Positions 7,336 through 16,501 of a DNA stretch of 18,379 nt are shown piece by piece (the first letter of the stretch is position 1; every line of letters begins with the position of its first letter). The notes below the pieces were generated by a model. The model saw only the letters and a list, made by a program, of their open reading frames with translations, did not search any database and was not told the DNA's origin. Origin of the DNA: JARRRD01 sp046706685 (GTDB taxonomy: Bacteria > Nitrospirota > Thermodesulfovibrionia > Thermodesulfovibrionales > UBA6898); the NCBI GenBank assembly GCA_046706685.1, contig JBJKPE010000119.1, positions 1 to 18,379 of the forward strand, given 5' to 3'. The position numbers and the translations under genes were made by a program.

Positions 7336-7501
7336 TTGCCGGATGTTATGACTCTTCTTCTTTCCATGCGTCATGCGGGCTTACTTATGACTTTCACAAT
7401 TAAGGGACATTCGCCTGAAGTGTAATAGCCGGCCCGCTAATATTCTTTGGGCGTTCGGGCTGAACAAGGGATTCCCGTGCTGCTGTAAAAGGAGAGACAA
7501 G

Positions 7502-8653
7502 ATGTCTGACAGTAAACATTTCGAATTGGGAAGAGTGTTGAACAGGGTCCTCGCAGTTATCCTTATTTTCTTCGGCGGGATATCTGTCACGGCCTGCACG
7601 GAGAAAAAAGCGGACCCGCCCCGCAGGCCTCCCGCGCCCGTCACAGTTGCGCAGGTGGTCCAAAAAACCGTGCCTGTTCAGATAGACGCAATAGGAAATG
7701 TCGAGGCATATTCCACCATAGACGTAAAATCCCAGATAGGCGGGCAGCTGGTGAAGGTACATTTCAGGGAGGGGCAGGACGTAAAAAAAGGCGAGCTATT
7801 GTTCACTATCGACCCCCGGCCCTATGAGGCCCAGGTAAAGCAGGCGGAGGCCGCCCTGGCCAAGGACGCCGCGCAGATGGAGTACGCCCATGAGGAAGCC
7901 AGGCGGTATGAGGAGCTTGTCAAAAAGGGTTATGCCGCCAAAGACCAGTACGACCAGTTCCGCGCCAATGCCGCAGCACTTGATGCGACGGTCAAAGCCG
8001 ACAAGGCCCTGCTTGATAACGCGAAACTCCAGCTGACATACTGCTACATCTATTCCCCTATTGCCGGCCGTACGGGGACCCTGCTGTCAAACGAGGGTAA
8101 TCTTATCAAGGCGAACGCGGACACCGCGATGGTGACTATTCAACAAGTCGAGCCCATATATGTAGACTTCTCCGTTCCGGAGCAGTATCTATCGGTGATA
8201 AAGCAGTTCATGGCGCAGGGGAAACTCAAAGTTCAGGCAACCCTGGACCAAAAAGACGGGAGCGTTGAAAGCGGACTGCTGACGTTCGTAGACAATTCCG
8301 TAGATGTCTCTACCGGAACGATCAAGCTGAAGGGGACCTTCGAAAACAGGGAGAGGAAGCTCTGGCCCGGACAGTTCGTGAATGTGGAACTTACACTGAC
8401 GCAGCAGCCGAATGCCGTTGTCGTTCCATCAAGTGCCGTCCAGACAGGACAGGACGGCAAGTATGTCTTTATCGTGAAGAACAACCACACGGTGGAACAG
8501 AAGCAGGTTACGGTTGAAAAGACCTTCGACGATGAGTCCGTCATCCAGAAGGGGCTTGCTGCAGGAGAAACTGTCGTGACGGACGGGCAGCTGCGTCTGG
8601 GACCGGGAGCGCAAGTGGTTATAAAGAACCCGACTGAAGGAACAAAACAATGA
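7502..8653 (+). CDS. RND efflux membrane-fusion protein (AcrA/MdtA family), lipoprotein
   Basis: A 383-residue periplasmic adaptor that links an RND pump to an outer-membrane channel. The N-terminus has a hydrophobic stretch (about 16-30) ending in the lipobox VTAC with Cys32 as the lipidation site, so the mature protein is probably a lipid-anchored periplasmic protein. A split lipoyl domain is seen: the first half near 62-100 (DVKSQIGGQLVKVHFREGQDVKKGE), the second near 177-200 (IYSPIAGRTG). An alpha-helical hairpin lies between them and beta-barrel segments follow. The ATG has GGAGA 7 nt upstream. Its stop overlaps the pump start by ATGA, indicating translational coupling and fixed stoichiometry. 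The substrate cannot be predicted. Confidence 0.92.
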   Translation: MSDSKHFELGRVLNRVLAVILIFFGGISVTACTEKKADPPRRPPAPVTVAQVVQKTVPVQIDAIGNVEAYSTIDVKSQIGGQLVKVHFREGQDVKKGELLFTIDPRPYEAQVKQAEAALAKDAAQMEYAHEEARRYEELVKKGYAAKDQYDQFRANAAALDATVKADKALLDNAKLQLTYCYIYSPIAGRTGTLLSNEGNLIKANADTAMVTIQQVEPIYVDFSVPEQYLSVIKQFMAQGKLKVQATLDQKDGSVESGLLTFVDNSVDVSTGTIKLKGTFENRERKLWPGQFVNVELTLTQQPNAVVVPSSAVQTGQDGKYVFIVKNNHTVEQKQVTVEKTFDDESVIQKGLAAGETVVTDGQLRLGPGAQVVIKNPTEGTKQ

Positions 8654-11600
8654 ACATTTCCGAGGTCTTCATACGCAGACCTGTCATGACTACGCTGGTC
8701 ATGCTGGCGATCCTCGTCTTCGGGATCGTCGGCTACAGGCTGCTGCCGGTCAGCGACCTTCCAAATGTCGATTTTCCCACGGTCCTTGTGGAGGCATCCC
8801 TTCCCGGAGCAAGTCCTGAAACAATGGCTGCTGCGGTGGCCACCCCCCTTGAAAGGCAGTTCTCCACGATAGCCGGGCTTGATTCGATGACGTCAACGAA
8901 CGGGCTGGGCAGCACCCAGATCACACTCCAGTTCAACCTCAGTCGTAATATCGATGCCGCGGCACAGGACGTACAGGCCATGATCTCGAAGGCGGCTAGT
9001 CAGCTGCCCCAGGACATGCCGAATCCGCCTACCTACCGGAAGGTCAATCCCGCGGACCAGCCTGTTCTCTACCTGGCACTCAGTTCACCCACACTTCCTC
9101 TCTCCACAGTCGACGAATACGCCGAAAACTCTATCGCACAGAGGATATCCATGATAAACGGCGTGGCGCAGGTCCAGGTTTACGGCTCCCAGAAGTACGC
9201 GGTCCGGGCGCAGGTCGATCCCAAGGCCCTGGCCTCCCGTGGGCTGGGCATAGATGAGGTCATAGACGCTCTGCAGAAAAGCAATGTGAACCTTCCGACG
9301 GGGGTGCTCGACGGAAAAGAAAACGCCTTTACGATCCAGGCAAACGGCCAGCTTATGGACGCCGCTGCATACCGTCCTCTCGTAGTAGCTTACAAAAACG
9401 GCAATCCGGTGCGCCTCGACCAGATCGGACATGTAATCGACAGCGTCGAAAACAACAAAATCGCAAGCTGGTACAACAACACCCGCGCCGTGGTCCTCGC
9501 AATCCAGCGTCAGCCGGGCACCAACACCGTCGAGGTAGTCGATTCGATCAAAGGCCTTCTCCCGAGCTTCAGGTCCCAGATGCCCGGATCGGTAGACCTG
9601 AACATCCTATATGACCGATCCGCCTCGATCAGGGAGTCCGTCGCCGACGTAAAGTTCACCCTCATGCTCGCGATATTTCTCGTCGTCATGGTGATTTTTC
9701 TTTTTCTCCGCAATCTATCTGCAACTCTTATCCCGAGCCTGGCGCTTCCCATGTCGATCATATTCACCTTTGCCGTCATGTATATCCTCGGTTACAGCGT
9801 CGACAATCTCTCCCTCATGGCACTCATCCTGGCGGTGGGATTTGTCGTGGACGACGCGATCGTAATGCTCGAAAACATCGTCCGCCACATGGAGCATGGC
9901 GAGCCGGTTCTCAAGGCGGCACTTAACGGCTCCAGAGAGGTTGCATTTACCATTCTCTCGATGACTCTTTCAATGGTGGCGGTCTTCATCCCCGTGCTCT
10001 TCATGGGCGGGATACTGGGCAGACTACTGCACGAATTCGCCGTAACAATAGGGGTGGCGATTCTGGTGTCGGGGTTTGTCTCCCTGAGCCTCACCCCCAT
10101 GCTCTGCAGCCGCTTCTTGCGTCCTCCCGCAACGGCGAAGCACGGCAGGCTCTATGCCGTCTCCGAGCGGGGTTTTAACGCGATGCTAGCGGCTTACGAG
10201 AAGAGTCTTCAGTATGTTCTCAGACACCGGATCGCCACCCTGGCTGTCACTTTCTCTATCCTCGCCGCCACCGTCTATCTGTTTACCATCATGCCCATGG
10301 GCTTTCTTCCCAGCGAAGACACCGGTCAGATATTCGCCTTTACCGAGGCCAAGCAGGGCATATCTTTCGACTCGATGAAACAGCATCAGCTCGAACTTGC
10401 GTCGATCGTCAGTAAGGACCCGAATGTTTCTTCTTTCATGTCGGCTATCGGGTCGAGCGGCATGAGCGCCTCAAGCAATACGGGCAGGATGTTCATACGC
10501 CTGAAGCCCCGCGCGGAAAGAAAATTAACTGCAGACGAAATCATCCAGGAACTGAGAAAGAAAGCCTCGAAGGTTATCGGCATACAGATGTTTATGCAGA
10601 ACCTGCCTCCGATCAGAATCGGCGGCAAGCTCACGAAAAGCCAGTACCAGTTCACCCTGCAGGGGCCCGATACGGGCGAGCTGTACAAGAGCGCCACCCT
10701 GCTGGAGGCCAGACTGAAGACCCTTTCCGGACTGCAGGATGTGACCAGCGACCTCCAGATATCAAGCCCGCAGGTCAATGTAGAAATCGATCGTGACAAG
10801 GCATCCGCTCTCGGCATTTCGGCCCAGCAGATAGAAGAGGCCCTCGGCGCGGCATACGGGTCGAAGCAGGTATCGACGATCCTTGCCCCCAACGACGAGT
10901 ACCAGGTGATCATAGAACTCCAGCCCGAATACCAGAAAGACCCGGCGGCGCTCCCGCTGCTTTACGTAAGATCCACTTCCGGCAAGCTCGTGCCTCTGAA
11001 CGCGGTGGCCAGACTGACACAGAACACAGGGCCGCTTTCTGTAAACCATCAAGGCCAGCTTCCGGCTGTGACGCTCTCCTTCAATCTGAAGCCCGGCGTT
11101 TCTCTCGGGGATGCGGTCGAGGAGGTCGGGAAGGTCTCGCGCACCACGCTCCCGCCGTCAATAAGCACCAGCTTCCAGGGGACGGCGCAGGCCTTCCAGT
11201 CCTCGACAAGCGGCCTCTTCCTGCTGCTTATCATGGCGCTTCTGGTCATCTACATCGTCCTCGGAATTCTCTATGAGAGCTTCATTCATCCCCTGACCAT
11301 CCTCTCCGGACTTCCGGCGGCGGGCTTCGGTGCTCTCGTGACGCTCATCATCTTCCACCAGGACCTGAACATCTACGCCTTCGTTGGAGTCATCATGCTC
11401 GTGGGCCTTGTGAAAAAGAACGCGATCATGATGATCGACTTCGCCCTGAACGCCCAGCGAAAAGAGGGCAAGGGCGTACTCGATGCGATTTACGAAGGGT
11501 GCGTCGTAAGATTCCGTCCCATCATGATGACGACCATGGCGGCGCTCATGGGGACACTGCCTATAGCGATCGGTTTCGGAGCGGGCGGCGAGTCGAGACG

Positions 11601-11760
11601 CCCGCTTGGCCTTGCTGTCGTGGGCGGGCTCCTCTTTTCGCAGCTCCTGACCCTTTATATTACGCCGGTCGTGTATTACTACATGGAGTCGTTTCAGGAA
11701 AGAGTCGGGGCGCGGCTTGCGGCCCGCAAACAGAAAGAAGCCGCGGGCATGGAGGTGTGA
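8650..11760 (+). CDS. RND efflux pump permease (AcrB/MdtB family)
   Basis: A 1036-residue inner-membrane proton-driven drug or solute exporter, full length for the hydrophobe/amphiphile efflux group. The layout is classic: a first transmembrane helix at about 10-30, a large periplasmic loop to about 335, a block of helices, a second large periplasmic loop (about 555-860) and a C-terminal helix block. Proton-relay residues are present: the Asp pair 401-402 in GFVVDDAIVM and lysines at 922-923 in GLVKKNAIMM. The tail ends in a basic, charged stretch. AAGGA lies 8 nt before the ATG, which overlaps the adaptor stop. It looks closer to MdtB/MdtC-type pumps than to metal (CusA) pumps, since a CusA-like methionine set was not noticed. 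Only one pump gene is present, suggesting a homotrimer. Confidence 0.93.
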   Translation: MNISEVFIRRPVMTTLVMLAILVFGIVGYRLLPVSDLPNVDFPTVLVEASLPGASPETMAAAVATPLERQFSTIAGLDSMTSTNGLGSTQITLQFNLSRNIDAAAQDVQAMISKAASQLPQDMPNPPTYRKVNPADQPVLYLALSSPTLPLSTVDEYAENSIAQRISMINGVAQVQVYGSQKYAVRAQVDPKALASRGLGIDEVIDALQKSNVNLPTGVLDGKENAFTIQANGQLMDAAAYRPLVVAYKNGNPVRLDQIGHVIDSVENNKIASWYNNTRAVVLAIQRQPGTNTVEVVDSIKGLLPSFRSQMPGSVDLNILYDRSASIRESVADVKFTLMLAIFLVVMVIFLFLRNLSATLIPSLALPMSIIFTFAVMYILGYSVDNLSLMALILAVGFVVDDAIVMLENIVRHMEHGEPVLKAALNGSREVAFTILSMTLSMVAVFIPVLFMGGILGRLLHEFAVTIGVAILVSGFVSLSLTPMLCSRFLRPPATAKHGRLYAVSERGFNAMLAAYEKSLQYVLRHRIATLAVTFSILAATVYLFTIMPMGFLPSEDTGQIFAFTEAKQGISFDSMKQHQLELASIVSKDPNVSSFMSAIGSSGMSASSNTGRMFIRLKPRAERKLTADEIIQELRKKASKVIGIQMFMQNLPPIRIGGKLTKSQYQFTLQGPDTGELYKSATLLEARLKTLSGLQDVTSDLQISSPQVNVEIDRDKASALGISAQQIEEALGAAYGSKQVSTILAPNDEYQVIIELQPEYQKDPAALPLLYVRSTSGKLVPLNAVARLTQNTGPLSVNHQGQLPAVTLSFNLKPGVSLGDAVEEVGKVSRTTLPPSISTSFQGTAQAFQSSTSGLFLLLIMALLVIYIVLGILYESFIHPLTILSGLPAAGFGALVTLIIFHQDLNIYAFVGVIMLVGLVKKNAIMMIDFALNAQRKEGKGVLDAIYEGCVVRFRPIMMTTMAALMGTLPIAIGFGAGGESRRPLGLAVVGGLLFSQLLTLYITPVVYYYMESFQERVGARLAARKQKEAAGMEV

Positions 11761-11835
11761 GTGTCCCGTTGCAATGCAGAATGATATACGGCATTTACCA
11801 TTATTTTTTTGTACCGGGAATGAGGAGGATTATCT

Positions 11836-13164
11836 ATGAGAAAGGCATTTGTCCTTGCGTTATTGGTGTTGCTCACCGTGCCGGCCGTCGGGGGGGCACA
11901 GGAGAATTTTATCAGAAAAGGAGAGCAGCTCAACCTTCAGCGGTGCATAGACATAGCACTGCGGAAGCAGCCGAGCATAGTCGCGGCGAAGAATACGGTG
12001 AGTGTAAACCAGAGCAGGGTCGGCGAGGCTGAATCCGCCTATTATCCCCAGATCGACCTTTCCGCGGGTTATACCAGGATCAAATCCGCCGGGTCATCGA
12101 GCCGTTCATCTTTTGTCACAGACGGCATCACTACTGTCCCTTCCTCCGGCGGAACGTCCTTTGACGAGTATACCGGCAGCGTATCGGTCAACCAGCTGAT
12201 TTTCGACTTCTGGAAAACCAGAACCCAGGTAGACATTCAGAAGCTCAACGTCGATTCGTCGCGGTCCGCCCTTGACAACACTTCGGAATCCGTGGTCTTC
12301 ACCGTAAAGCAGGCATATTACGGCGTCCTGCAGGCAAAGAGAAACAGGGACGTCGCCGAAGAAACGGTAAAGCAGTTCGAGCAGCACCTCGGACAGGCCA
12401 AGGGATTTTACGAGGTGGGTACCGCGGCTAAATACGATGTCACGAAGGCTGAGGTTGATCTCAGCAACTCAAAACTTAACCTGATAAAAGCCGATAATGC
12501 ACTGAAGATCGCGAGAGTGACCCTTAACAACGCCATGGGCGTACCTGATGCCCCCGAATACGGTATCGAGGACAACCTTTCCTACAGTAAGTACGAGATA
12601 ACCTTTGATGAGGCGCTCCAGAGGGCTTACCAGAACAGGCCGGACCTCCAGTCTCTCATCTTTCAGAGAAGAGCCGCCAGCCAGTCCATCAACCTGGCGA
12701 AAAAAGGCTATTATCCCGTATTGACCGGGAGCGCCTCCTACAACCGCTCGGGACAGGGCTTTCCACTACAGGAGGGTTGGGACGCCGGGGTAAGTCTGAC
12801 GTTTCCGATTTTCAGCGGCTTCCTCACAAAAAACCAGGTGGCCGAACAGAAGGCGAATCTTGATGTGGTCCGCGCCAATGAAGAGTCCCTCAAGCAGGGC
12901 ATCCTGCTCGACGTCCAGCAGGGATACCTTAACCTCGCCCAGGCTGCTGAAAGCATCACCACCGCCGACCTGACGGTAAATCAGGCGAAAGAGAACCTGG
13001 ACATCGCAAACGGCAGATATGCCGCAGGCGTCGGGAACCCGATTGAGGTCACCGATGCAGAGGTATTGCTGACAAATGCAAAGACCTCTTACATACAGGC
13101 CCTCTACGACTACAAGGTGGCTGTAGCCACCATAGAAAAGGCGATGGGTGTCCGGTATCAATGA
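11836..13164 (+). CDS. TolC-family outer-membrane efflux protein
   Basis: A 442-residue outer-membrane factor forming the trimeric exit duct for tripartite pumps. A signal peptide is clear (MRKAFVLALLVLLTVPAVGGA). Two outer-membrane efflux repeats follow, about 33-225 and 245-440, each opening with a helix of the LQRCIDIALRKQPSI / FDEALQRAYQNRPDLQ type and carrying long Gln/Ala/Asn-rich coiled-coil helices. GAGGAG stands 8 nt before the ATG. It is separated from the RND pump by 75 bp without an obvious terminator and overlaps the next adaptor by ATGA. It is therefore physically placed between an RND pump and an ABC exporter and probably serves both. Confidence 0.93.
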   Translation: MRKAFVLALLVLLTVPAVGGAQENFIRKGEQLNLQRCIDIALRKQPSIVAAKNTVSVNQSRVGEAESAYYPQIDLSAGYTRIKSAGSSSRSSFVTDGITTVPSSGGTSFDEYTGSVSVNQLIFDFWKTRTQVDIQKLNVDSSRSALDNTSESVVFTVKQAYYGVLQAKRNRDVAEETVKQFEQHLGQAKGFYEVGTAAKYDVTKAEVDLSNSKLNLIKADNALKIARVTLNNAMGVPDAPEYGIEDNLSYSKYEITFDEALQRAYQNRPDLQSLIFQRRAASQSINLAKKGYYPVLTGSASYNRSGQGFPLQEGWDAGVSLTFPIFSGFLTKNQVAEQKANLDVVRANEESLKQGILLDVQQGYLNLAQAAESITTADLTVNQAKENLDIANGRYAAGVGNPIEVTDAEVLLTNAKTSYIQALYDYKVAVATIEKAMGVRYQ

Positions 13165-14216
13165 CGCTGCGCGGCAAAAAATCGTTTCGCGTGATTCTTC
13201 TCTTCCTGGTTCTTTGCGCGGCGGGGACCCTGTTTTTCTTCTCCCTCCGCAGGAACAAGGTTCCCGCTGCCGTCCGCGTGACCGGGATCATCGACGGTGT
13301 GGAAGTAAATCTCGCCCCGAAGGTCGCCGGCAGGATCTCCTGGATATGTTGTAACGAGGGCGACGGGGTAAAAAAGGGACAGACCGTCATCCGTCTCGAC
13401 AGTCAGGACGTCAGGGCCTCCGTGGAGCAGGCCGAGGCAGGCGTTCAAAAGGCAGACGCCGACGTGAAGGCGGCCGAAGCGGCGGTCAGGAGCGCGGAGG
13501 CGAATGTAAAGAGCGCCGGCGCAGACGCCGGGAGCGCACGGGCCGGTATCGAAAAGGCATCCGCGCAGATGGATGAGTCCAGAAAAGAGATGGAACGCGC
13601 CAGGAAGCTCTACACAAAGGAATACGTATCCAGGGAATCCCTGGACCAGGCCGTGTCCGCCTACGATGTAAACGCGGCCTCTTACAAGGCCGCCAGGGAG
13701 CAGCTTAATGCGGCACTTGAGCAGAAGAATGCGGCAGCGGCCGGGCTCAGCGCCTCCGTCAGCAAGTTGAATTCCTCAAAGGCCGCGCTTGAGGAGGCCG
13801 TTGCTAATCTGGCCTTCTACCGGTCGAAGTTCAATGATACTGTGATAACGTCACCGGTGTCCGGCACAGTCATCTATAAATCCATGGAGGCCGGTGAAAC
13901 GGTCTCTCCCGGCGTCACGATTATGACCCTTGTAGACCTGGACAGCCTCTATGCCAGGGTCGACATAGATGAAACAAAAATAGGCGGCATCGTCCTTCAC
14001 GGTCCGGCCTTTGTGAGAGTCGACGGAATGCCGGGAAAGGTCTTCACCGGAAAGGTTACGGAAATCGGCCGTTATGCCGAATTCGCGACACAGAGAGACG
14101 TAGTCCGCGGGCGTGAGGACATAAAGACCTTCAGGGTAAAGGTGAAGGTCGACAACCCGGCCGGCCTTCTAAAGCCCGGGATGACGGTCGAGGTGGAGAT
14201 ACCGGGGAAGACTTGA
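13161..14216 (+). CDS. HlyD-family (YbhG-like) periplasmic adaptor of an ABC exporter
   Basis: A 351-residue membrane-fusion protein with one N-terminal transmembrane anchor (about 10-29) and no lipobox. Two half-lipoyl segments flank a long Ala/Glu/Lys-rich coiled coil: the first half is at about 48-78 (VNLAPKVAGRISWICCNEGDGVKKGQ is typical), the coil spans about 85-225, and the second half begins near 230 (TSPVSGTVIY). The long coiled coil would reach a TolC-type channel. The overall form resembles YbhG, the adaptor of the YbhFSR ABC exporter. A Cys-Cys pair in the first lipoyl half is unusual for an exported domain. Translation is coupled to the TolC-like gene, and the ABC ATPase follows 4 bp after its stop. 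Confidence 0.88.
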   Translation: MTLRGKKSFRVILLFLVLCAAGTLFFFSLRRNKVPAAVRVTGIIDGVEVNLAPKVAGRISWICCNEGDGVKKGQTVIRLDSQDVRASVEQAEAGVQKADADVKAAEAAVRSAEANVKSAGADAGSARAGIEKASAQMDESRKEMERARKLYTKEYVSRESLDQAVSAYDVNAASYKAAREQLNAALEQKNAAAAGLSASVSKLNSSKAALEEAVANLAFYRSKFNDTVITSPVSGTVIYKSMEAGETVSPGVTIMTLVDLDSLYARVDIDETKIGGIVLHGPAFVRVDGMPGKVFTGKVTEIGRYAEFATQRDVVRGREDIKTFRVKVKVDNPAGLLKPGMTVEVEIPGKT

Positions 14217-14220
14217 GTTT

Positions 14221-15228
14221 ATGGAAAGGGAAAAGGCGATAAGCGTCACAGGGATAACAAAGAGGTTCGGAGAGATCAAGGCCGTTGACGACGTGAGCTT
14301 CGACGTGGACGAGGGCGAATTCTTCGGTTTTCTCGGGCCCAACGGCGCGGGGAAGACGACCCTGATCAGGATGCTCACCACCCTTCTCAGGCCCACCAGC
14401 GGCAGGGCATTCGTAGCCTCCTGCGACGTGGCAAAAGACCCGGCCGAGGTAAGGAGAAATATCGGCGTGGTTCCCCAGGCCATGACGAGCGACCTCGACC
14501 TTACCGGACATGAGAACATGGACCTCTACGGCAGGTTTTACGGAATACGGGGAAGGGAGAGGAAGGAAAGGATAAGTTACCTCCTCGACAAGGTCGGGCT
14601 GACGTCGAGGGCGGGAGACCTCGTTGCAACATACTCGGGCGGTATGAGGCGGAGGCTCGAAATCGCGAGGGTCCTCGTCCACAGACCGAAACTTCTGTTC
14701 CTTGACGAACCTACGATCGGCCTCGACCCGCAGTCGAGGCGCGTCGTATGGGACTTCCTGGAAAAATTGATCGAAGGCGACGCGATGACGATCTTCCTGA
14801 CAACCCATTATATGGAGGAGGCGGAGGCGCTTTGCAACAGGGTAGCCATCATCGATTCGGGCAAGATCATCGCCCTCGGCAGTCCCGCGGAGCTGAAGGC
14901 CCGGATACCCGGAAGCGATATCATCTCGCTCACGCTGGAAACTCTGCCGGAGGGAGTGGTCGGCGCGATAGAAAAACTCCCTTTCGTGCATAAGGTGAAG
15001 CCTGAGGATGCCTCGGTCAGGGTCTACGTTGATAACGGTGCAAAAAACCTTCCGGGGCTGATCGATGAGGTGAGGAAGGCCGGCGGCTCAATCCAGTCAG
15101 CGACGATACACGAACAGTCGCTCGAAGATGTCTTCATCCATTACACCGGCAAATCCATCCGGGAGGAAGAAGCGAAAAAGGTCAGCTTTTTCGTAGGTGC
15201 GGGGATTCCCCAGAAACTCGGAAGATAA
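14221..15228 (+). CDS. ABC transporter ATP-binding protein (drug/multi-export type)
   Basis: A 335-residue cytoplasmic ATPase with all nucleotide-binding motifs: Walker A GPNGAGKTT (39-47), Q-loop Gln86 in VVPQ, signature YSGGMRRRLEIAR (138-150), Walker B LLFLDEPT (158-165) with catalytic Glu163, D-loop GLDP, and switch His196 in TTHYMEEAE. The C-terminal region (about 225-310) is the accessory domain often seen in ABC-2 export ATPases, followed by a short tail of about 25 residues. It is a single nucleotide-binding domain, unlike YbhF, which carries two, so it should work as a homodimer. The start has only a weak Shine-Dalgarno and probably relies on coupling to the adaptor 4 bp upstream. 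Confidence 0.93.
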   Translation: MEREKAISVTGITKRFGEIKAVDDVSFDVDEGEFFGFLGPNGAGKTTLIRMLTTLLRPTSGRAFVASCDVAKDPAEVRRNIGVVPQAMTSDLDLTGHENMDLYGRFYGIRGRERKERISYLLDKVGLTSRAGDLVATYSGGMRRRLEIARVLVHRPKLLFLDEPTIGLDPQSRRVVWDFLEKLIEGDAMTIFLTTHYMEEAEALCNRVAIIDSGKIIALGSPAELKARIPGSDIISLTLETLPEGVVGAIEKLPFVHKVKPEDASVRVYVDNGAKNLPGLIDEVRKAGGSIQSATIHEQSLEDVFIHYTGKSIREEEAKKVSFFVGAGIPQKLGR

Positions 15229-15235
15229 AAGTAAA

Positions 15236-15263
15236 GTCAGAATGCAGAATGCAGAAGTCAGAA
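15236..15263 (+). repeat. Four degenerate tandem heptamers, NNCAGAA
   Basis: Four back-to-back 7-bp units read GTCAGAA, TGCAGAA, TGCAGAA and GTCAGAA, in the 70-bp gap between ATPase and permease. A single TGCAGAA also lies at 11775-11781 before the TolC-like gene, and a related cluster lies at 17220-17240 on the other strand. No coding or hairpin role is apparent. Confidence 0.7.
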
Positions 15264-15298
15264 CTAAACCATGAAATGCGGCTCGTGAAGAAAAACGG

Positions 15299-16414
15299 AT
15301 GATAAGACTTCTCGCCGTCATAGAGAGAGACCTGAAGAAATTCAGGCGAAATCCCGTTGTGCTCGCCATGAGCATCCTCATGCCGATCATCTACCTTGTG
15401 ATCCTCGGGAATTCGTTCCAGGGCAAGCTGACTTGGCTGCCGGTGGCGCTTGTGGTACAGGACACAGGCCCCTCTGCAAAACGCCTGGTCGAGAACCTGC
15501 GGGCCATAGAGGCCGGACCTGCAACCTTCACCCTGGTCAAAATGGCGGACGAGCAGGCGGCCCTGGACAGCGTCAGGGAAGGCAAATACAAGGCCGCTCT
15601 CATCATCCCTCCTGATTTCAGCAGAAGGATGACCCTGAAGGGCAGACCGGAAGTGGGACTGTTTCTGGACAATACGGACGGAATCTCATCCGAGACCATA
15701 CGCAACCTTGTTAACAGTGCACTCGCGTCTCTCGATTCCCCCTATGTCCCCATAAGGGAGAAAGCGGACATCGCGCATCTGAGGGACATCAACCTCTACC
15801 CCAAGGTGGACTATTACCAGTCGCTCGTGCCTGGCGTCGTTATCATGGCCATCTTCCTGGGCACTCTTACAACCGGGGCGTTCAACCTTGTCATGGACCG
15901 TTTCCTCGGCATCGACGAGAGTTATCTGCTCACGCCTCTGTCGAAATCTCATATCGTTTCCGGCCTCGTCATCAGCGGCCTTTCGATCACGACGATGATC
16001 GCCACCGTTATCTTCACCGTGAGCCTGCTCATCACCGGAATATCCCTCACAGGGGCGGTCGGGCAGTGCGCCTCGATTTTCCTCGTCATCGTCCTCACCA
16101 CCCTCTGCCTGCTGAGCCTCATGTTCGTCATCCTCGGAAGAATCGGTCATCCGCGTATAGTCGGCATATTGAGCGGCTTTCTCAATGTTATCCTCTTCTT
16201 CCCGAGCGGCGCGGTCTATCCGGTCGCCAGTTTTCCCGGCTGGCTCAAGACCTTTGCGAAGGTAAACCCCGAGGCATACGCAGTGGATGCACTGAAGTCC
16301 ATTCTTTTCAAAAACGCGTCAGTTGCGAGTATATCCGGGGATCTCGCGTTCCTGGCGGTCTTTACCGCCGTCATGATGACTACCGCGATTCTTGCATTCA
16401 AGAGAACTCTGTAG
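15299..16414 (+). CDS. ABC-2 type transporter permease (YbhS/YbhR-like)
   Basis: A 371-residue inner-membrane permease with the ABC-2 layout: a cytoplasmic start (MIRLLAVIERDLKKFRRNP), a first transmembrane helix at about 21-40, a large extracytoplasmic domain to about 175, and then five hydrophobic segments in the C-terminal half. One of these lies in the FLNVILFFPSGAVYPVASFPGW region typical of drug-export permeases. It partners the upstream ATPase and the HlyD-like adaptor. Only one permease gene is present where YbhFSR systems have two, so a homodimer is likely. The 70-bp gap upstream holds the heptamer repeats; GAAG 8 nt before the ATG is a modest ribosome binding site. It is the last gene of the efflux operon. 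Confidence 0.9.
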   Translation: MIRLLAVIERDLKKFRRNPVVLAMSILMPIIYLVILGNSFQGKLTWLPVALVVQDTGPSAKRLVENLRAIEAGPATFTLVKMADEQAALDSVREGKYKAALIIPPDFSRRMTLKGRPEVGLFLDNTDGISSETIRNLVNSALASLDSPYVPIREKADIAHLRDINLYPKVDYYQSLVPGVVIMAIFLGTLTTGAFNLVMDRFLGIDESYLLTPLSKSHIVSGLVISGLSITTMIATVIFTVSLLITGISLTGAVGQCASIFLVIVLTTLCLLSLMFVILGRIGHPRIVGILSGFLNVILFFPSGAVYPVASFPGWLKTFAKVNPEAYAVDALKSILFKNASVASISGDLAFLAVFTAVMMTTAILAFKRTL

Positions 16415-16427
16415 TGCAGACCTTATA

Positions 16428-16442
16428 CGGTCAATATGACCG
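16428..16442. terminator. Possible hairpin between convergent genes
   Basis: A perfect 6-bp inverted repeat, CGGTCA-ATA-TGACCG, lies 14 bp after the permease stop and before the convergent Spy-like gene. It lacks a U-tract on either strand, so intrinsic termination is doubtful. Confidence 0.3.
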
Positions 16443-16501
16443 GAAGGGCTTACTGGAACAAGTTGAATGACTGGGCGGGACGGCCGGCTGTTGCATTCTC
16501 A

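Larger units (their letters stand above)
6925..7501. other. 577-bp divergent intergenic region without a gene
   Basis: It separates the minus-strand amino-acid operon from the plus-strand efflux operon. No plausible coding frame with a ribosome binding site was found. It contains three promoter-like pairs, a dense cluster of small palindromes at about 7008-7047, a LacI-like half-palindrome, and a bulged stem-loop. About 400 nt of untranslated leader would precede the efflux operon from the first plus promoter, or about 320 nt from the second, unusually long for such an operon. Confidence 0.7.

Noticed and set aside
7179..7501. Known riboswitch (for example cyclic-di-GMP type) in the efflux leader
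   Set aside because: I could not match any conserved riboswitch core; only generic hairpins were seen.
15236..15263. CRISPR-like repeats
   Set aside because: Units are 7 bp, contiguous and without spacers; no cas genes are near.
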